From Cohnella hashimotonis (lineage in GTDB: Bacteria > Bacillota > Bacilli > Paenibacillales > Paenibacillaceae), in NCBI RefSeq assembly GCF_030014955.1, contig NZ_JAGRPV010000001.1, positions 7,068,001 through 7,132,000 on the forward strand: a stretch of 64,000 nucleotides of DNA, given 5' to 3'. Below the pieces are notes generated by a model. The model was not told the DNA's origin, ran no database searches, and was given only the letters and a program-made list of their open reading frames with translations. Position 1 is the first letter of the stretch. Each line of letters starts with the position of its first letter. A program made the translations under genes and the position numbers. Of this stretch, positions 29,384-38,464 are shown piece by piece.

Positions 29384-31099
29384 ATGCTGTTACAGCAAGC
29401 TGCAGTCCTACTGCAACCCCACGTACCGTTAGAAAAGGAGGCGCTGCTCCGCCGGCTCGAAACACCTCCGGAGCCGAAGCTCGGCGACGTCGCATTCCCT
29501 TGCTTCGTCCTGGCGAAGCAGCTTCGCCGCGCGCCGGGCGCGATCGCCGCGGAGCTCGCCGATGCGGTGAATGCGGCAGACCAAGGCGTCCGTGCCGAGG
29601 CGGCTGGCGGTTACGTCAATCTGTTTTTCGATTCCGCCGTCTGGCTGGGCCGGATCGTCGACGCCGCCCTCGAACCCGGCTACGGACGCAGCGACGAGGG
29701 CCGCGGCAGACATGTCGTCATCGACATGTCTTCGCCCAACATCGCCAAGCCGCTCGGCGTCGGCCACCTGCGCTCCACGATGATCGGCAACGCGCTGGCC
29801 AACCTTTACAGAGAGACCGGGCACGCCGTAACGACCGTCAACCATCTCGGCGATTGGGGCACCCAGTTCGGCAAGCTTATCGTCGCCTACCGCCGCTGGG
29901 GCGGCAAAGCGGCGCTCGAAGCCGATCCGATCGGGGAGAGCCTGCAGCTTTACGTCCGTTTCCATGAGGAAGCGGCAGAAGATCCCGCGCTGGAGGACGA
30001 AGCAAGGGAAGCGTTTCTGCGTTTGGAGCAGGGGGATGAGGAAACGGCGGCGCTTTGGCGCTTTTTCGTCCAAGCGAGCATGAAGGAATTCGAGCGCGTC
30101 TATGCGCGGCTCGGCGTCAGCTTCGACGAGGTGCTCGGCGAGAGCTTTTACAACGACAAGCTGGAGCCTGTGCTGGAACGCCTGCGCGCGCAGGGACTGC
30201 TCGCGGAGAGCGACGGGGCGCTCGTTGTCAGGTTAGACGAGGAAGGGCTGCCGCCCTGCCTGATTCTCAAAAAAGACGGCGCCACGATCTACCCGGTCCG
30301 CGACCTCGCGACCGCGATATACCGCAAGCATGTAATGAATGCGGACCGTCTGTTGTATGTCGTGGGCGCGGAGCAGCAGCTGCATTTCAGGCAGGTGTTC
30401 GGGGTACTCGGGAAAATGGGAGAGCCGTGGACGGGAGACTGCGAGCATGTGCCGTTTGGACTCATGACCGTGGAGGGCAAGAAGATGTCCACCCGCAGGG
30501 GGAAGGTCGTCTTCCTGGACGAGGTGCTGGACGAAGCGGTGCGCAGAGCGCGCGAGATCATCGCGGCCAAGAGCCCGGATCTGCCGGGCGCGGACGAAGT
30601 CGCCGAAGCTGTCGGCATTGGCGCGGTTGTGTTCGGCGATCTGAAAAACCGCAGGCAGCTGTCTGTAGACTTCAAGCTGGAAGAGGTCGTCAGCTTTGAG
30701 GGCGAGACGGGACCTTACGTGCAATATACGCATGCGAGAATTGCCAGCCTTCTTCGCAAGGGCGGCTCCCTGTCAGAACAACAGCCGCTCGGGAAAAAGG
30801 GTGCGCATGTCCCGGCCGAAGGCATCGGTATGACGGATGCAGCTTGGGTTTGCGCCAAGCGGCTCACGGAGTGGGGCGCAGCGGTGAGCGAGGCCTTACG
30901 GGACAACGAACCGTCGGCCGTAGCGCGTTACCTGCTGGAGCTCGCGCGCGACTTCAACCGCTTCTATCACGACGGCAAAGTCATCCAGCCGGGCGACGAA
31001 TCCGGCACGCAGGCGCGCTTGCGCCTGTCGGCGGCAGTCGGCTCCCTGCTGGGCAGCGGCCTGGAGCTGCTGGGCATTGCCGCGCCGGAGCGTATGTAA
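29384..31099 (+). CDS. Second arginyl-tRNA synthetase, T-box regulated
   Basis: A 571-aa ArgS of a different subtype from its neighbour. The HIGH-type motif is SSPNIAKPLGVGHLRSTMIG and the KMSK loop is EGKKMSTRRGKVVFL. GDWGTQFGKL, YVVGAEQQLHFRQ, FEGETGPYVQYTHARI and a DALR domain ending LGIAAPERM are present, so all catalytic parts look intact. ATG is at MLLQQAAVLL, with GGAGG 7 nt upstream. The Arg T-box predicts induction when tRNA-Arg is uncharged, so this is probably the inducible copy. Confidence 0.95.
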   Translation: MLLQQAAVLLQPHVPLEKEALLRRLETPPEPKLGDVAFPCFVLAKQLRRAPGAIAAELADAVNAADQGVRAEAAGGYVNLFFDSAVWLGRIVDAALEPGYGRSDEGRGRHVVIDMSSPNIAKPLGVGHLRSTMIGNALANLYRETGHAVTTVNHLGDWGTQFGKLIVAYRRWGGKAALEADPIGESLQLYVRFHEEAAEDPALEDEAREAFLRLEQGDEETAALWRFFVQASMKEFERVYARLGVSFDEVLGESFYNDKLEPVLERLRAQGLLAESDGALVVRLDEEGLPPCLILKKDGATIYPVRDLATAIYRKHVMNADRLLYVVGAEQQLHFRQVFGVLGKMGEPWTGDCEHVPFGLMTVEGKKMSTRRGKVVFLDEVLDEAVRRAREIIAAKSPDLPGADEVAEAVGIGAVVFGDLKNRRQLSVDFKLEEVVSFEGETGPYVQYTHARIASLLRKGGSLSEQQPLGKKGAHVPAEGIGMTDAAWVCAKRLTEWGAAVSEALRDNEPSAVARYLLELARDFNRFYHDGKVIQPGDESGTQARLRLSAAVGSLLGSGLELLGIAAPERM

Positions 31100-31218
31100 C
31101 CGGGGCTGCGGAAAGATGGTTGGGTGCGCTTTGGCGGGCGCGTTTGCGCCTAAATGCCAAAGCCGGCAACACGCTGGCAGCACGCAGCTGACAACAGCCG
31201 CCGACGGCAAACGCCTAA

Positions 31219-31296
31219 AGATAGCCGATAAAATCGGCTATCTCGCGCCTCGCCGCTCCCCAACCGCCGCAGTTAGCCGGGAAAACCGGCTATCTC
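31219..31296. repeat. Two palindromic units 52 bp apart, array 2
   Basis: AGATAGCCGAT/ATCGGCTATCT (perfect 11-bp stem, AAA loop, from 31219) is followed 52 bp later by TAGCCGG/CCGGCTA (GAAAA loop, from 31274). The seventh stem pair changes from A-T to G-C between the two, keeping pairing. Sequence between the stems is unrelated to the other arrays. Confidence 0.8.
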
Positions 31297-31457
31297 GGGC
31301 TTTTACTATTCTCTGGTTCCCAAAGCTTTGCAATGACGTGACCTAGTAGCCATCATTTAGTACCCATTTGCGCTTATCGACCCCATCCGGCACGGGGCAG
31401 AGTTGGCGTAAATGGCTTTTTGATCCTATCGACACCATTCCGGGCGTTGCGGAGGCT

Positions 31458-31800
31458 GCGGTAGCGCCCAAATGCGCTTATCTCCGGCCGCAAGCCGCAT
31501 TTGTCCCGAGCGGTAGCGCCCAAATGCGCTTATCTCCCGCCGCAAGCCGCATGTGTACCGAGTGATAGCGCCCAAATGCGCTTATCTCCGGCTGCAAGCC
31601 GCATGTGTCCCGAGTGATAGCGCCCAAATGCGCTTATCTCCGGCTGCAAGCCGCATGTGTCCCGAGTGATAGCGCCCAAATGCGCTTATCTCCGGCTGCA
31701 AGCCGCATGTGTCCCGAGCGGTAGCGCCCAAATGCGCTTATCTCCGGCCGCAAGCCGCATGTGTCCCGAGCGATAGCGCCCAAATGCGCTTATCCTCGGC
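31458..31800. repeat. 52-bp tandem array, array 3
   Basis: Seven copies of AGCGCCCAAATGCGCTTATC start at 31463, 31515, 31567, 31619, 31671, 31723 and 31775, each exactly 52 bp apart and nearly identical. Each unit holds the imperfect inverted repeat ATAGCGC/GCGCTTAT, a second short stem CGGCTGCAAGCCG, and GTCCCGAG, which array 1 shares. It lies in the convergent gap between the argS paralogue and the chemoreceptor gene. I see no gene in 31100-31949. Confidence 0.95.
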
Positions 31801-31875
31801 CCCGGGACACGCCACCCCGGCGCGTAAGCGCCTTAACGCACGCTCCCCCTCCGTCCCCTCTGCGTAGCTCCAACG

Positions 31876-31924
31876 AAAAAGCCCGGAACGCAAAGCGTCT
31901 TACGACGCTTCCGCCCGGGCTTTT
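31876..31924. terminator. Terminator of the chemoreceptor gene
   Basis: AAAAGCCCGG (31877-31886)/CCGGGCTTTT (31915-31924) with an inner AAGCGTC/GACGCTT stem. T-tails of 4-5 are present on both strands, so it may serve both convergent sides. Confidence 0.8.
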
Positions 31925-31949
31925 GCATGCCAAACCGAATCTAATTCCC

Positions 31950-34175
31950 TTAACGGACCCGCGTCTCCGTCAATTGGAACTGTCCCACCAGCTGCCGCAG
32001 GAAGGCGGTGATGCCCTCGACGCTGTGCGACGTATGCCGGACGCCCACGATCTCGCCGAGCAGCGCCTGCACCTTGGTCTCGACCTCGGCCGAGATGGCG
32101 CGGTTCTCCTTGCTGACGTCGGCGATCTTTTCCATCAAGGCGACGACTTCGTCTACGACCTGCGTCTTCATGGCTTCCTCCGACTTGGCGGCAGCGAGCG
32201 TTTGGGAAGCGACGGCGACGAGCTCCGTGCCTTCCTCGACCACGCGGGTGCCTTCTTCCATCGAGGCGGAGGCCAGCTTCGCGTGGTCGTATATCTTGGC
32301 CACGATGGCGTTGACCTCTTCCGTCGATCGCCGCGTCGAATCGGCCAGCTTGCGGATCTCGCCGGCGACGACGGCGAAGCCGCGCCCGTGCTCGCCGACG
32401 CGCGCCGCCTCGATGGAGGCATTCAGCGCGAGCAGATTGGTCTGGGCAGAGATTTCCTCGATGACGGCAAGCACGCTGCGAATCTCTCCTGCCGTATCCA
32501 TAAACAACCGGATCGTGCCGTTCGTTTGCGCGACGCTGTCCGAGATTTGCGACATTTTGCCGCCGATCCGCCCGACCTCGCCTTGCGCGACTTCAATCTG
32601 CACCGCAGCCTTTCGTTCGAGCATGGCCAGCGTCTCCCGCATCTCGCCGGCCACGTCCTTGGCGACGTCGATATCCTTCAGCTGCCTGCGGAGACTGCGG
32701 ATCATGTCGTGAATGCGCTCGCTGACCCGCTCGGTCGAGCCGGCCGTGGAAGCGGCGGTCTCGTACATGAGCCGCTGGCTGCTGGATACGTCGGATGCGG
32801 CAAGGCGCACCTGAAGCATGATGCCCTCGAGCGAGTCGATCATGTTGTTGATCCATTTCGCCAGGTCGCGGATCTCGTCGTCGTCGTAATCTGCCGTTCG
32901 AATCCGCTGCGTCAGGTCGCCTTTGCCTTCGGCGTTGATCCGGATGAACTTGCTCAGGCTGCGCAGCGGCTCGGACACGCGCCGGTCGCTCCTGCGCGAC
33001 ACCAGCGCGATGCCTGCCCATCCGGCTACCAAAGACAGCGCCAGCTCGCAGACGGCGGTCCATGCAGGCGAAACCTCCGATGCGAGAAATCCGACGAGCG
33101 CGGCCGATACGGCGGCAAACGCGACAACGCCCAACCACAGCGGCTTCGCGAGCCGAACCGATACGCTGCGAATCCGGTATACTTCCTCCAGATCGCCCTC
33201 GCACATCATGCCCCAGCGGTCCGGACAATGCGGAAGCTCGAAGGTCACCCCTTTGCCGATAACGGGAATGTGGCGGTAATCCGAATAGCCGGGAAATTCG
33301 ACGAACAGGTTGCTGCCGTTGCGGATCGTGCTGGCGACGCCCGGATGCAGCTGCCCGGTGGCCGGATCGGTGAACACAAGCTCGAGCTCGGTATGCTCCT
33401 TGACGGACACGACGCCCCAGTCGGTGGTGACGCCGTCCTTCAGATTTTCGCCATGGGTAAAGGTCCTGTCTTCGAACCGGCTGCGCGACAGCGCGGTGCC
33501 CGGCGCAATGTGCGTGTTAAGAGAGGGCTTCGCCATGAACAAATAGTTGTCTCCGGAGTCGGGGTAGACATGACCGGATTCGCGCTGGATGAGGTCCCCG
33601 ATGACGTCGTTCGGCACTCTTCCGCACAACGCGCCCTGCCACTTGCCGTTTTCCGTGAACGGCAAAATGAAGAGCAGAGTCATCTTGTCGTGAAACGCGG
33701 ACGAGCGGGCCCCGATCTCCGCCGTCATCGGGTCGGGGTAAGGACCGAACAGACAGGGACGGGCGCCGGCGCCGCCGCCTTTCGCATAATCCATGCCCGC
33801 CGCAAACCCGGCGCCGCTCTCGTAAGTCCGCCCCTCATGAGGCAGGTGCGTCGAATAAACGACCGTCCCTGCGGCATCGGTCAGAAAAATCTCCGTAAAA
33901 TCGATTGCGCGCGTGTACGCCGAGCCGATCAGCTTTTCCATCGCTTCGCGGGCGGCCTCGCTGCCGACCGGCATCGTATCGCCGCCTTGCGATCGAAGCT
34001 GCTCCAGCAGCCGGTCCAGATGACGCCAATAGTCCGTCGTCCAATCCTTCAGGAGCTGCATCCGCGTCTCGGCAATGCCTTCGAAAATTTCTTCGATATC
34101 CCGCTTCAGCCGTTTGTTGAGCCTGTACGACCACCATAACGGAAGTCCTTTTTTAAAGCCGAGCCAGTCGAACAT
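31950..34175 (-). CDS. Methyl-accepting chemotaxis protein with N-terminal sensory region
   Basis: About 741 aa. The first 340 residues form a sensor-like region ([19 protein letters not shown] resembles a Cache/PAS core). Two adjacent hydrophobic segments (about 350-400, [19 protein letters not shown] and [15 protein letters not shown]) follow. Next come a HAMP domain ([15 protein letters not shown]) and the signalling domain with hairpin tip [21 protein letters not shown] and [16 protein letters not shown]. No membrane segment is seen before the sensor, so it would be cytoplasmic, which is unusual. The ATG (MFDWLGF) follows GGGGTG; a longer frame starts in AT-rich DNA without a site. No other chemotaxis gene is near. 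Confidence 0.9.
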   Translation of the reverse strand: MFDWLGFKKGLPLWWSYRLNKRLKRDIEEIFEGIAETRMQLLKDWTTDYWRHLDRLLEQLRSQGGDTMPVGSEAAREAMEKLIGSAYTRAIDFTEIFLTDAAGTVVYSTHLPHEGRTYESGAGFAAGMDYAKGGGAGARPCLFGPYPDPMTAEIGARSSAFHDKMTLLFILPFTENGKWQGALCGRVPNDVIGDLIQRESGHVYPDSGDNYLFMAKPSLNTHIAPGTALSRSRFEDRTFTHGENLKDGVTTDWGVVSVKEHTELELVFTDPATGQLHPGVASTIRNGSNLFVEFPGYSDYRHIPVIGKGVTFELPHCPDRWGMMCEGDLEEVYRIRSVSVRLAKPLWLGVVAFAAVSAALVGFLASEVSPAWTAVCELALSLVAGWAGIALVSRRSDRRVSEPLRSLSKFIRINAEGKGDLTQRIRTADYDDDEIRDLAKWINNMIDSLEGIMLQVRLAASDVSSSQRLMYETAASTAGSTERVSERIHDMIRSLRRQLKDIDVAKDVAGEMRETLAMLERKAAVQIEVAQGEVGRIGGKMSQISDSVAQTNGTIRLFMDTAGEIRSVLAVIEEISAQTNLLALNASIEAARVGEHGRGFAVVAGEIRKLADSTRRSTEEVNAIVAKIYDHAKLASASMEEGTRVVEEGTELVAVASQTLAAAKSEEAMKTQVVDEVVALMEKIADVSKENRAISAEVETKVQALLGEIVGVRHTSHSVEGITAFLRQLVGQFQLTETRVR

Positions 34176-34312
34176 GCCGCCCACCCCATTTATATTTATT
34201 ATGTAAGTAATAATAACATTTAGGATGACAAATTTCCTCATATTTCCGAATGTTTCCTTCCATTTTATTAAATAATGTTAGTCTTTATAACGTATTCACG
34301 ATTCAGCGAATG

Positions 34313-34341
34313 AAAAAAACCCAACTTCTTAAGAAGTTGGG
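34313..34341 (-). terminator. Terminator of speE
   Basis: Perfect palindrome CCCAACTTCTTAAGAAGTTGGG (34320-34341) written as two 11-bp arms, followed by seven T on the minus strand, 25 nt past the speE stop. Confidence 0.92.
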
Positions 34342-34366
34342 CTCATTCTGCATAATTATTGTCAAA

Positions 34367-35203
34367 TTACTTGGTCAGATCCTCGACGAACTTCGGCAGC
34401 GCGAAGGCTGCGTGATGCAGGCGAGGCGTGTAATACTTCGTGTCGAGCTCCGGCAGCTGGGAAGCGTCGACCTGGAGCGGATCGTGCTTTTTGCTGCCCA
34501 TCGTGAACGTCCACAGGCCGCTCGGGTACGTCGGGATATTCGCCGTGAACACGCGCACGATCGGGAACACTTCCTTCACGTCGCGGTTTACGCTTTGGAT
34601 CAGTTCCGCCTTGAACCAAGGGTTGTCCGTCTGGGCGACGAACAGCCCCTCTTCCTTCAGCGACTCGTAGATGCCCTGATAGAAGCCGCGCGTGAACAAA
34701 TGCGCCGCGGGGCCGACCGGCTCGGTCGTATCCGCCAGGATGACGTCGTACGTGTTTTTATGATCGAGAATATGCTTGAAGCCGTCGTTCACCTGCACGT
34801 CGACCCGCGGATCTTCGAGCTTGCCTGCGATCGATGGCAGGTATTGCTTGGAATATTCGATGACTTTGCCGTCGATGTCGACGAGGACCGCCTTTTTCAC
34901 CTTCGGATGCTTCAGCACTTCGCGGATGACGCCGCCGTCGCCGCCGCCGACGACCAGCACCTGCTCCGGGTTAGGATGCGTGAACAGCGCGGGATGCGCA
35001 ACCATCTCGTGGTATACGAACTCGTCCTTGACGGTCGTCATAACCATGCCGTCCAGTACCAGCATGTTGCCCCACTCTTCCGTCTCGATCATCGCCAGTT
35101 CTTGAAAATCGGTTTGCTCGTGCACGTATGTTTGCTTGATCTTCGCCGTGATGCCGAAGTTTTCGGTTTGCTTTTCGGTGTACCACAATTCCATGGAGGA
35201 CAT
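34367..35203 (-). CDS. speE: Spermidine synthase
   Basis: A 278-aa aminopropyltransferase (putrescine plus decarboxylated SAM to spermidine). [19 protein letters not shown] is the family N-terminus. The dcSAM site is [19 protein letters not shown], with Asp in [11 protein letters not shown]; the catalytic region is [12 protein letters not shown], and AQTDNPWF follows. ATG at MSSMELW has AAGGG 5 nt upstream. As in B. subtilis it neighbours pbpG and ywhD. speB is not seen in the window. Confidence 0.96.
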   Translation of the reverse strand: MSSMELWYTEKQTENFGITAKIKQTYVHEQTDFQELAMIETEEWGNMLVLDGMVMTTVKDEFVYHEMVAHPALFTHPNPEQVLVVGGGDGGVIREVLKHPKVKKAVLVDIDGKVIEYSKQYLPSIAGKLEDPRVDVQVNDGFKHILDHKNTYDVILADTTEPVGPAAHLFTRGFYQGIYESLKEEGLFVAQTDNPWFKAELIQSVNRDVKEVFPIVRVFTANIPTYPSGLWTFTMGSKKHDPLQVDASQLPELDTKYYTPRLHHAAFALPKFVEDLTK

Positions 35204-35447
35204 GGGATCCCTTCTTTCCTGTCGGATTCGACTAAACAAGTTGTATTATAGGGGATCGTGCGCAAAAAGCAATGCGGATTTGGACGGGTCTGGAATAAGC
35301 GAAAGCCGTCTTTTCCATAATAAGGGGTGAGTGTGTTCGGAATGTAACGTTAAACGTCGACCTGTGTCAGACGATTGTCGGATGATGAAAAGAATCGCTC
35401 GGCGCAAAGCCCGCATCGTTCGCATACGGCGCAAAGGAGGATTCGAG

Positions 35448-37553
35448 TTGGATATGCACTCGGAAAGAAGGGCGGCAGGCCGGGAAGCAGGAGGCGCGCC
35501 CGTGCGCGCGGAGGCGCCACCGCGCCCGGAACGTCCGGAGCGGGCAGGCGGCGGCAAGAGGCGCAGACTCGGCTGGCGGATGGCGCTCGGCGTCGCCCTG
35601 CTGCTGCTCGCGGGCGCCGTCGCCGCAGCCGAGCTGGCACTCCGGTTCGGCAGTCTGCCGATGGCCGAGCTCCCCCAGTCGACCCGCATACTCGACATGA
35701 ACGGGCAGGTGCTGTCCTCCCTGCAGGGCGGCGTCAACCGGCGGACGGTGGCGCTGCGCGATATCTCGCCCTGGCTGACGAAGGCGACGCTCGCGGTGGA
35801 GGATCGCCGGTTTTACTCGCATTCGGGCGTCGATCTGCGCGGACTTGCGAGAGCCGCCTGGGTGGACGCGCGCCATCTGTCCCGCGAACAGGGGGCCAGC
35901 ACGCTGACGCAGCAGCTCGCCCGCAACCTGTATTTGAGCCACGAGCGCACCTGGACCCGCAAAGCCAAGGAAGCCTGGTACGCGGCGATGCTGGAGCGCA
36001 AATACAGCAAGGACAAGATTCTTGAGATGTATCTGAATCAAATCTATTACGGCAACGGCGTTTATGGGGCCGAGGCGGCGGCACAGCTTTACTTCGGCAA
36101 GCCGGCCGCCTCGCTTACCTTGGCGGAGAGTTCCCTGCTCGCCGGCATTCCGAAGGGACCGCGTTATTATTCGCCGTATACGCGGCTGCCGCAGGCGCTC
36201 CAAAGGCAGCGCATCGTGCTGCAGTCGATGGAGGACAGCGGCGCGATCGATGCGCAGCAGCGGCGACAGGCGCTCGCCGAAAAGATCGTCGTCCGGCCGA
36301 TGCCGGACAACCGCGGACAGAGCGCCCCGTACTTCACGGATTACGTGCGAAAGCTGGCGGCCAGCAAGCTCGGCATCGAGGAGCGGCTGTTGAACGAGGG
36401 CGGCCTGCAAATTTATACGACGCTCGACAGCCGGATGCAGCGCGAGGCGGAAGCGGCCGTCGAGAAGCAGATGCCCAAGAACAGCCAGCTGCAGGCCGCC
36501 CTCGTCTCGATCGATCCCGCGACGGGGTACATCAAGGCGATGGTCGGCGGCCGTCATTACGTGGACAATCCGTACAACCGCGTTTTCGCGGCCACGCGCC
36601 AGCCGGGCTCCTCGTTCAAGGCGGTCGTCTATGCGGCCGCGCTCGAGAGCCGTGCCGTCACCGCCGCGACGACCTTCCGCAGCGAGCCGACCGTCTTCTA
36701 TTACGACGACTACCGCAAAGTGTACCGGCCGAGCAACTACAACGACCGCTACTTCGGCGCAGACATCGGGCTGCGGCAGGCCATCGGCACGTCGGACAAT
36801 ATTTTTGCGGTTCAGACGCTCATGAAGACCGGTCCCGACACCGTCATCGCGATGGCGCGCAAGCTCGGGATCGCCGCTAAGATGGACGCCGTGCCGTCCC
36901 TCGCGCTCGGGACGTTTCCGGTGAGCCCGTACGAGATGGCCTCGGCTTATGCCGTGTTCGCCGCCGGCGGCGTGAAGCGGGAGACCACGGCGATCCTGCG
37001 CATCGCCGACAGCGCCGGGCACACCTTGTACGAAGCGAGCCCGAAGTCGGAGCAGGTCGTGTCCCCCGCGCTATCTTACGTGCTGACCGATCTGCTGGGC
37101 AGCGTGTTCGAGCCCGGCGGCACCGCACGGCGCGTCGCCCATCTGCTGCACCGGCCGACGGCCGGCAAGTCGGGCACGACGAGCTCGGACGCCTGGTTCG
37201 TCGGCTACACGCCGGACCTGGTCACGTCCGTCTGGGTCGGCTACGACAAAGGACGGGCCATCACCTCCAGCGAAGCGCACCGGGCAGCCCCTATCTTCGC
37301 GGAGTTTACGGAGGCCGCGCTGGCCGGCGTGGAGCCGCACGCATTTGCGATGCCGGAGGGCGTCGTCTCGACGGACATCGATCCCGCATCGGGGCTGCTC
37401 GCGTCCGTCGCTTGCCCGGCGCGCGTGCATGCGGCGTTTCTGGCCGGCACGGAGCCGACCGGCATCTGCGGACAGGATCCCGAGGCAAAGAACAAGGACG
37501 GCGGCGGACCGAAGTCGCTGTGGCGCAAAATACGCGGTTGGTGGAAGAGCTGA
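35448..37553 (+). CDS. pbpG: Class A penicillin-binding protein, PbpG (PBP2d)-like
   Basis: A 701-aa bifunctional peptidoglycan synthase. A basic cytoplasmic N-terminus and one membrane anchor (MALGVALLLLAGAVAAAEL, about 45-65) precede the GT51 glycosyltransferase domain (catalytic Glu in LAVEDRRFYSHSGVD; QGASTLTQQLARNLYL). The transpeptidase domain has SxxK in RQPGSSFKAVVY, SDN in GTSDNIF and KSG in GKSGTTSSDAW. TTG is chosen as start because GGAGG lies 7 nt upstream; an ATG two codons later is possible. Neighbours speE and ywhD match the B. subtilis pbpG locus; that protein acts in spore peptidoglycan synthesis. Confidence 0.93.
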   Translation: MDMHSERRAAGREAGGAPVRAEAPPRPERPERAGGGKRRRLGWRMALGVALLLLAGAVAAAELALRFGSLPMAELPQSTRILDMNGQVLSSLQGGVNRRTVALRDISPWLTKATLAVEDRRFYSHSGVDLRGLARAAWVDARHLSREQGASTLTQQLARNLYLSHERTWTRKAKEAWYAAMLERKYSKDKILEMYLNQIYYGNGVYGAEAAAQLYFGKPAASLTLAESSLLAGIPKGPRYYSPYTRLPQALQRQRIVLQSMEDSGAIDAQQRRQALAEKIVVRPMPDNRGQSAPYFTDYVRKLAASKLGIEERLLNEGGLQIYTTLDSRMQREAEAAVEKQMPKNSQLQAALVSIDPATGYIKAMVGGRHYVDNPYNRVFAATRQPGSSFKAVVYAAALESRAVTAATTFRSEPTVFYYDDYRKVYRPSNYNDRYFGADIGLRQAIGTSDNIFAVQTLMKTGPDTVIAMARKLGIAAKMDAVPSLALGTFPVSPYEMASAYAVFAAGGVKRETTAILRIADSAGHTLYEASPKSEQVVSPALSYVLTDLLGSVFEPGGTARRVAHLLHRPTAGKSGTTSSDAWFVGYTPDLVTSVWVGYDKGRAITSSEAHRAAPIFAEFTEAALAGVEPHAFAMPEGVVSTDIDPASGLLASVACPARVHAAFLAGTEPTGICGQDPEAKNKDGGGPKSLWRKIRGWWKS

Positions 37554-37569
37554 CGCGTTAAGACGCGTG

Positions 37570-37661
37570 CACATCGCTATTTCGCGCATGGGGCGACCAT
37601 TTCGGCACATAAGACGCTGCCACATCGTTATTTCGCGCATGGGGCGACCATTTGGGTAGGA
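37570..37661. repeat. Two 51-bp units, array 4
   Basis: CACATCG(C/T)TATTTCGCGC and the following GGGGCGACCATTT occur twice, 51 bp apart (37570 and 37621). The inverted repeat in each is weak (TCGC/GCGA). The array lies between the pbpG stop and the following bidirectional terminator. Confidence 0.8.
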
Positions 37662-37670
37662 GGCTTAACC

Positions 37671-37724
37671 AAAAAGACTGCCTACGCTCGCGCGGGAAAT
37701 CCCCGGCGAACAGGCAGTCTTTTT
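37671..37724. terminator. Bidirectional terminator between pbpG and ywhD
   Basis: 13-bp stem AAAAAGACTGCCT (37671-37683)/AGGCAGTCTTTTT (37712-37724) with T-runs on both strands, in a convergent gap. Confidence 0.9.
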
Positions 37725-37742
37725 TATGCCGCACAACGACGC

Positions 37743-38258
37743 TTAAGCCAACTGGTCCTTCAGCTCCTCGGGGGAGCGGTCCCACCACTCGTAGTTGTGC
37801 GATTGCAGCAGCCGGCGGAGCGCCGCCTTGTCTTCATCGCCCAGCTCCTCGAGCAGGAACTTGCGCTTGAGCGCGCGGTCCATCCGGTTCACGTGCTCGG
37901 CCAGCAGCTTCCAGCCGCGGCGCGCTTCGGTATCGATCAGCATCTCGCACGCCGAAGCGCCGCCGTAGAAGCTGCCCCGCTCGTCGCGGTCGACGGCCAC
38001 CCATACGATCCACACCTGGCGGCCGTTCGGGACGTTCTCCTTTTCCGGCGAGAACTTGATGCCCTTCTCTACCTTGCTCTTCGCATGCATCGCGCCTACA
38101 TCGATATAGGCCTCGCCGCCGTCGATGATGACGGGCGATACCTGGCTGAGGTCGATGGCCCCGGCGCCAAAGCCTTTATGTTCTTTACTGCTCACTACAT
38201 TCAGCGCCAGCTTCTTTTTTTCCGGCTTGGGCTGCTGCTCGTTCGCATTCGTATCCAC
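37743..38258 (-). CDS. ywhD: YwhD family protein
   Basis: A 171-aa soluble protein. LNVVSSKEHKGFGAGAIDLS, SPVIIDGGEAYIDVGAMHAKS and VWIVWVAVDRDERGSFYGGA are typical of YwhD, a conserved Bacillota protein of unknown role. The GTG start has GGAGG 7 nt upstream. Synteny with pbpG and speE supports the call. No signal peptide or membrane segment. Confidence 0.9.
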   Translation of the reverse strand: MDTNANEQQPKPEKKKLALNVVSSKEHKGFGAGAIDLSQVSPVIIDGGEAYIDVGAMHAKSKVEKGIKFSPEKENVPNGRQVWIVWVAVDRDERGSFYGGASACEMLIDTEARRGWKLLAEHVNRMDRALKRKFLLEELGDEDKAALRRLLQSHNYEWWDRSPEELKDQLA

Positions 38259-38418
38259 GACTCATCCTCCATCCTCTTCGCTAACCCCTATTTTATCGAA
38301 AAGCGGCATAAAAAGCATCACGCGGCGCCGCTGCCTCCGGAACCGCCTTGTGGAAGGAGCGCGTTAGTTGCGGTTGGTCTTGATGAGAGGCAGGAGGCGG
38401 AACAAACCACGCCGCACG

Positions 38419-38455
38419 AAAAAAACCGCCCGCCGCATCTTCCGCGGCAAGCGGC
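38419..38455 (-). terminator. Terminator downstream of the secreted-protein gene
   Basis: 12-bp stem GCCGCTTGCCGC/GCGGCGGGCGGT (including G-T pairs) with a 7-nt loop and seven T on the minus strand, 10 nt past the stop. Confidence 0.88.
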
Positions 38456-38464
38456 TTCCATATT

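Noticed and set aside
31370..31800. CRISPR array at the 52-bp repeats
   Set aside because: Units are directly contiguous with no unique spacers, and there are no cas genes in the window.
35331..35447. Longer PbpG start 39 codons upstream
   Set aside because: No ribosome site; the TTG with GGAGG at 7 nt gives a normal-length protein.
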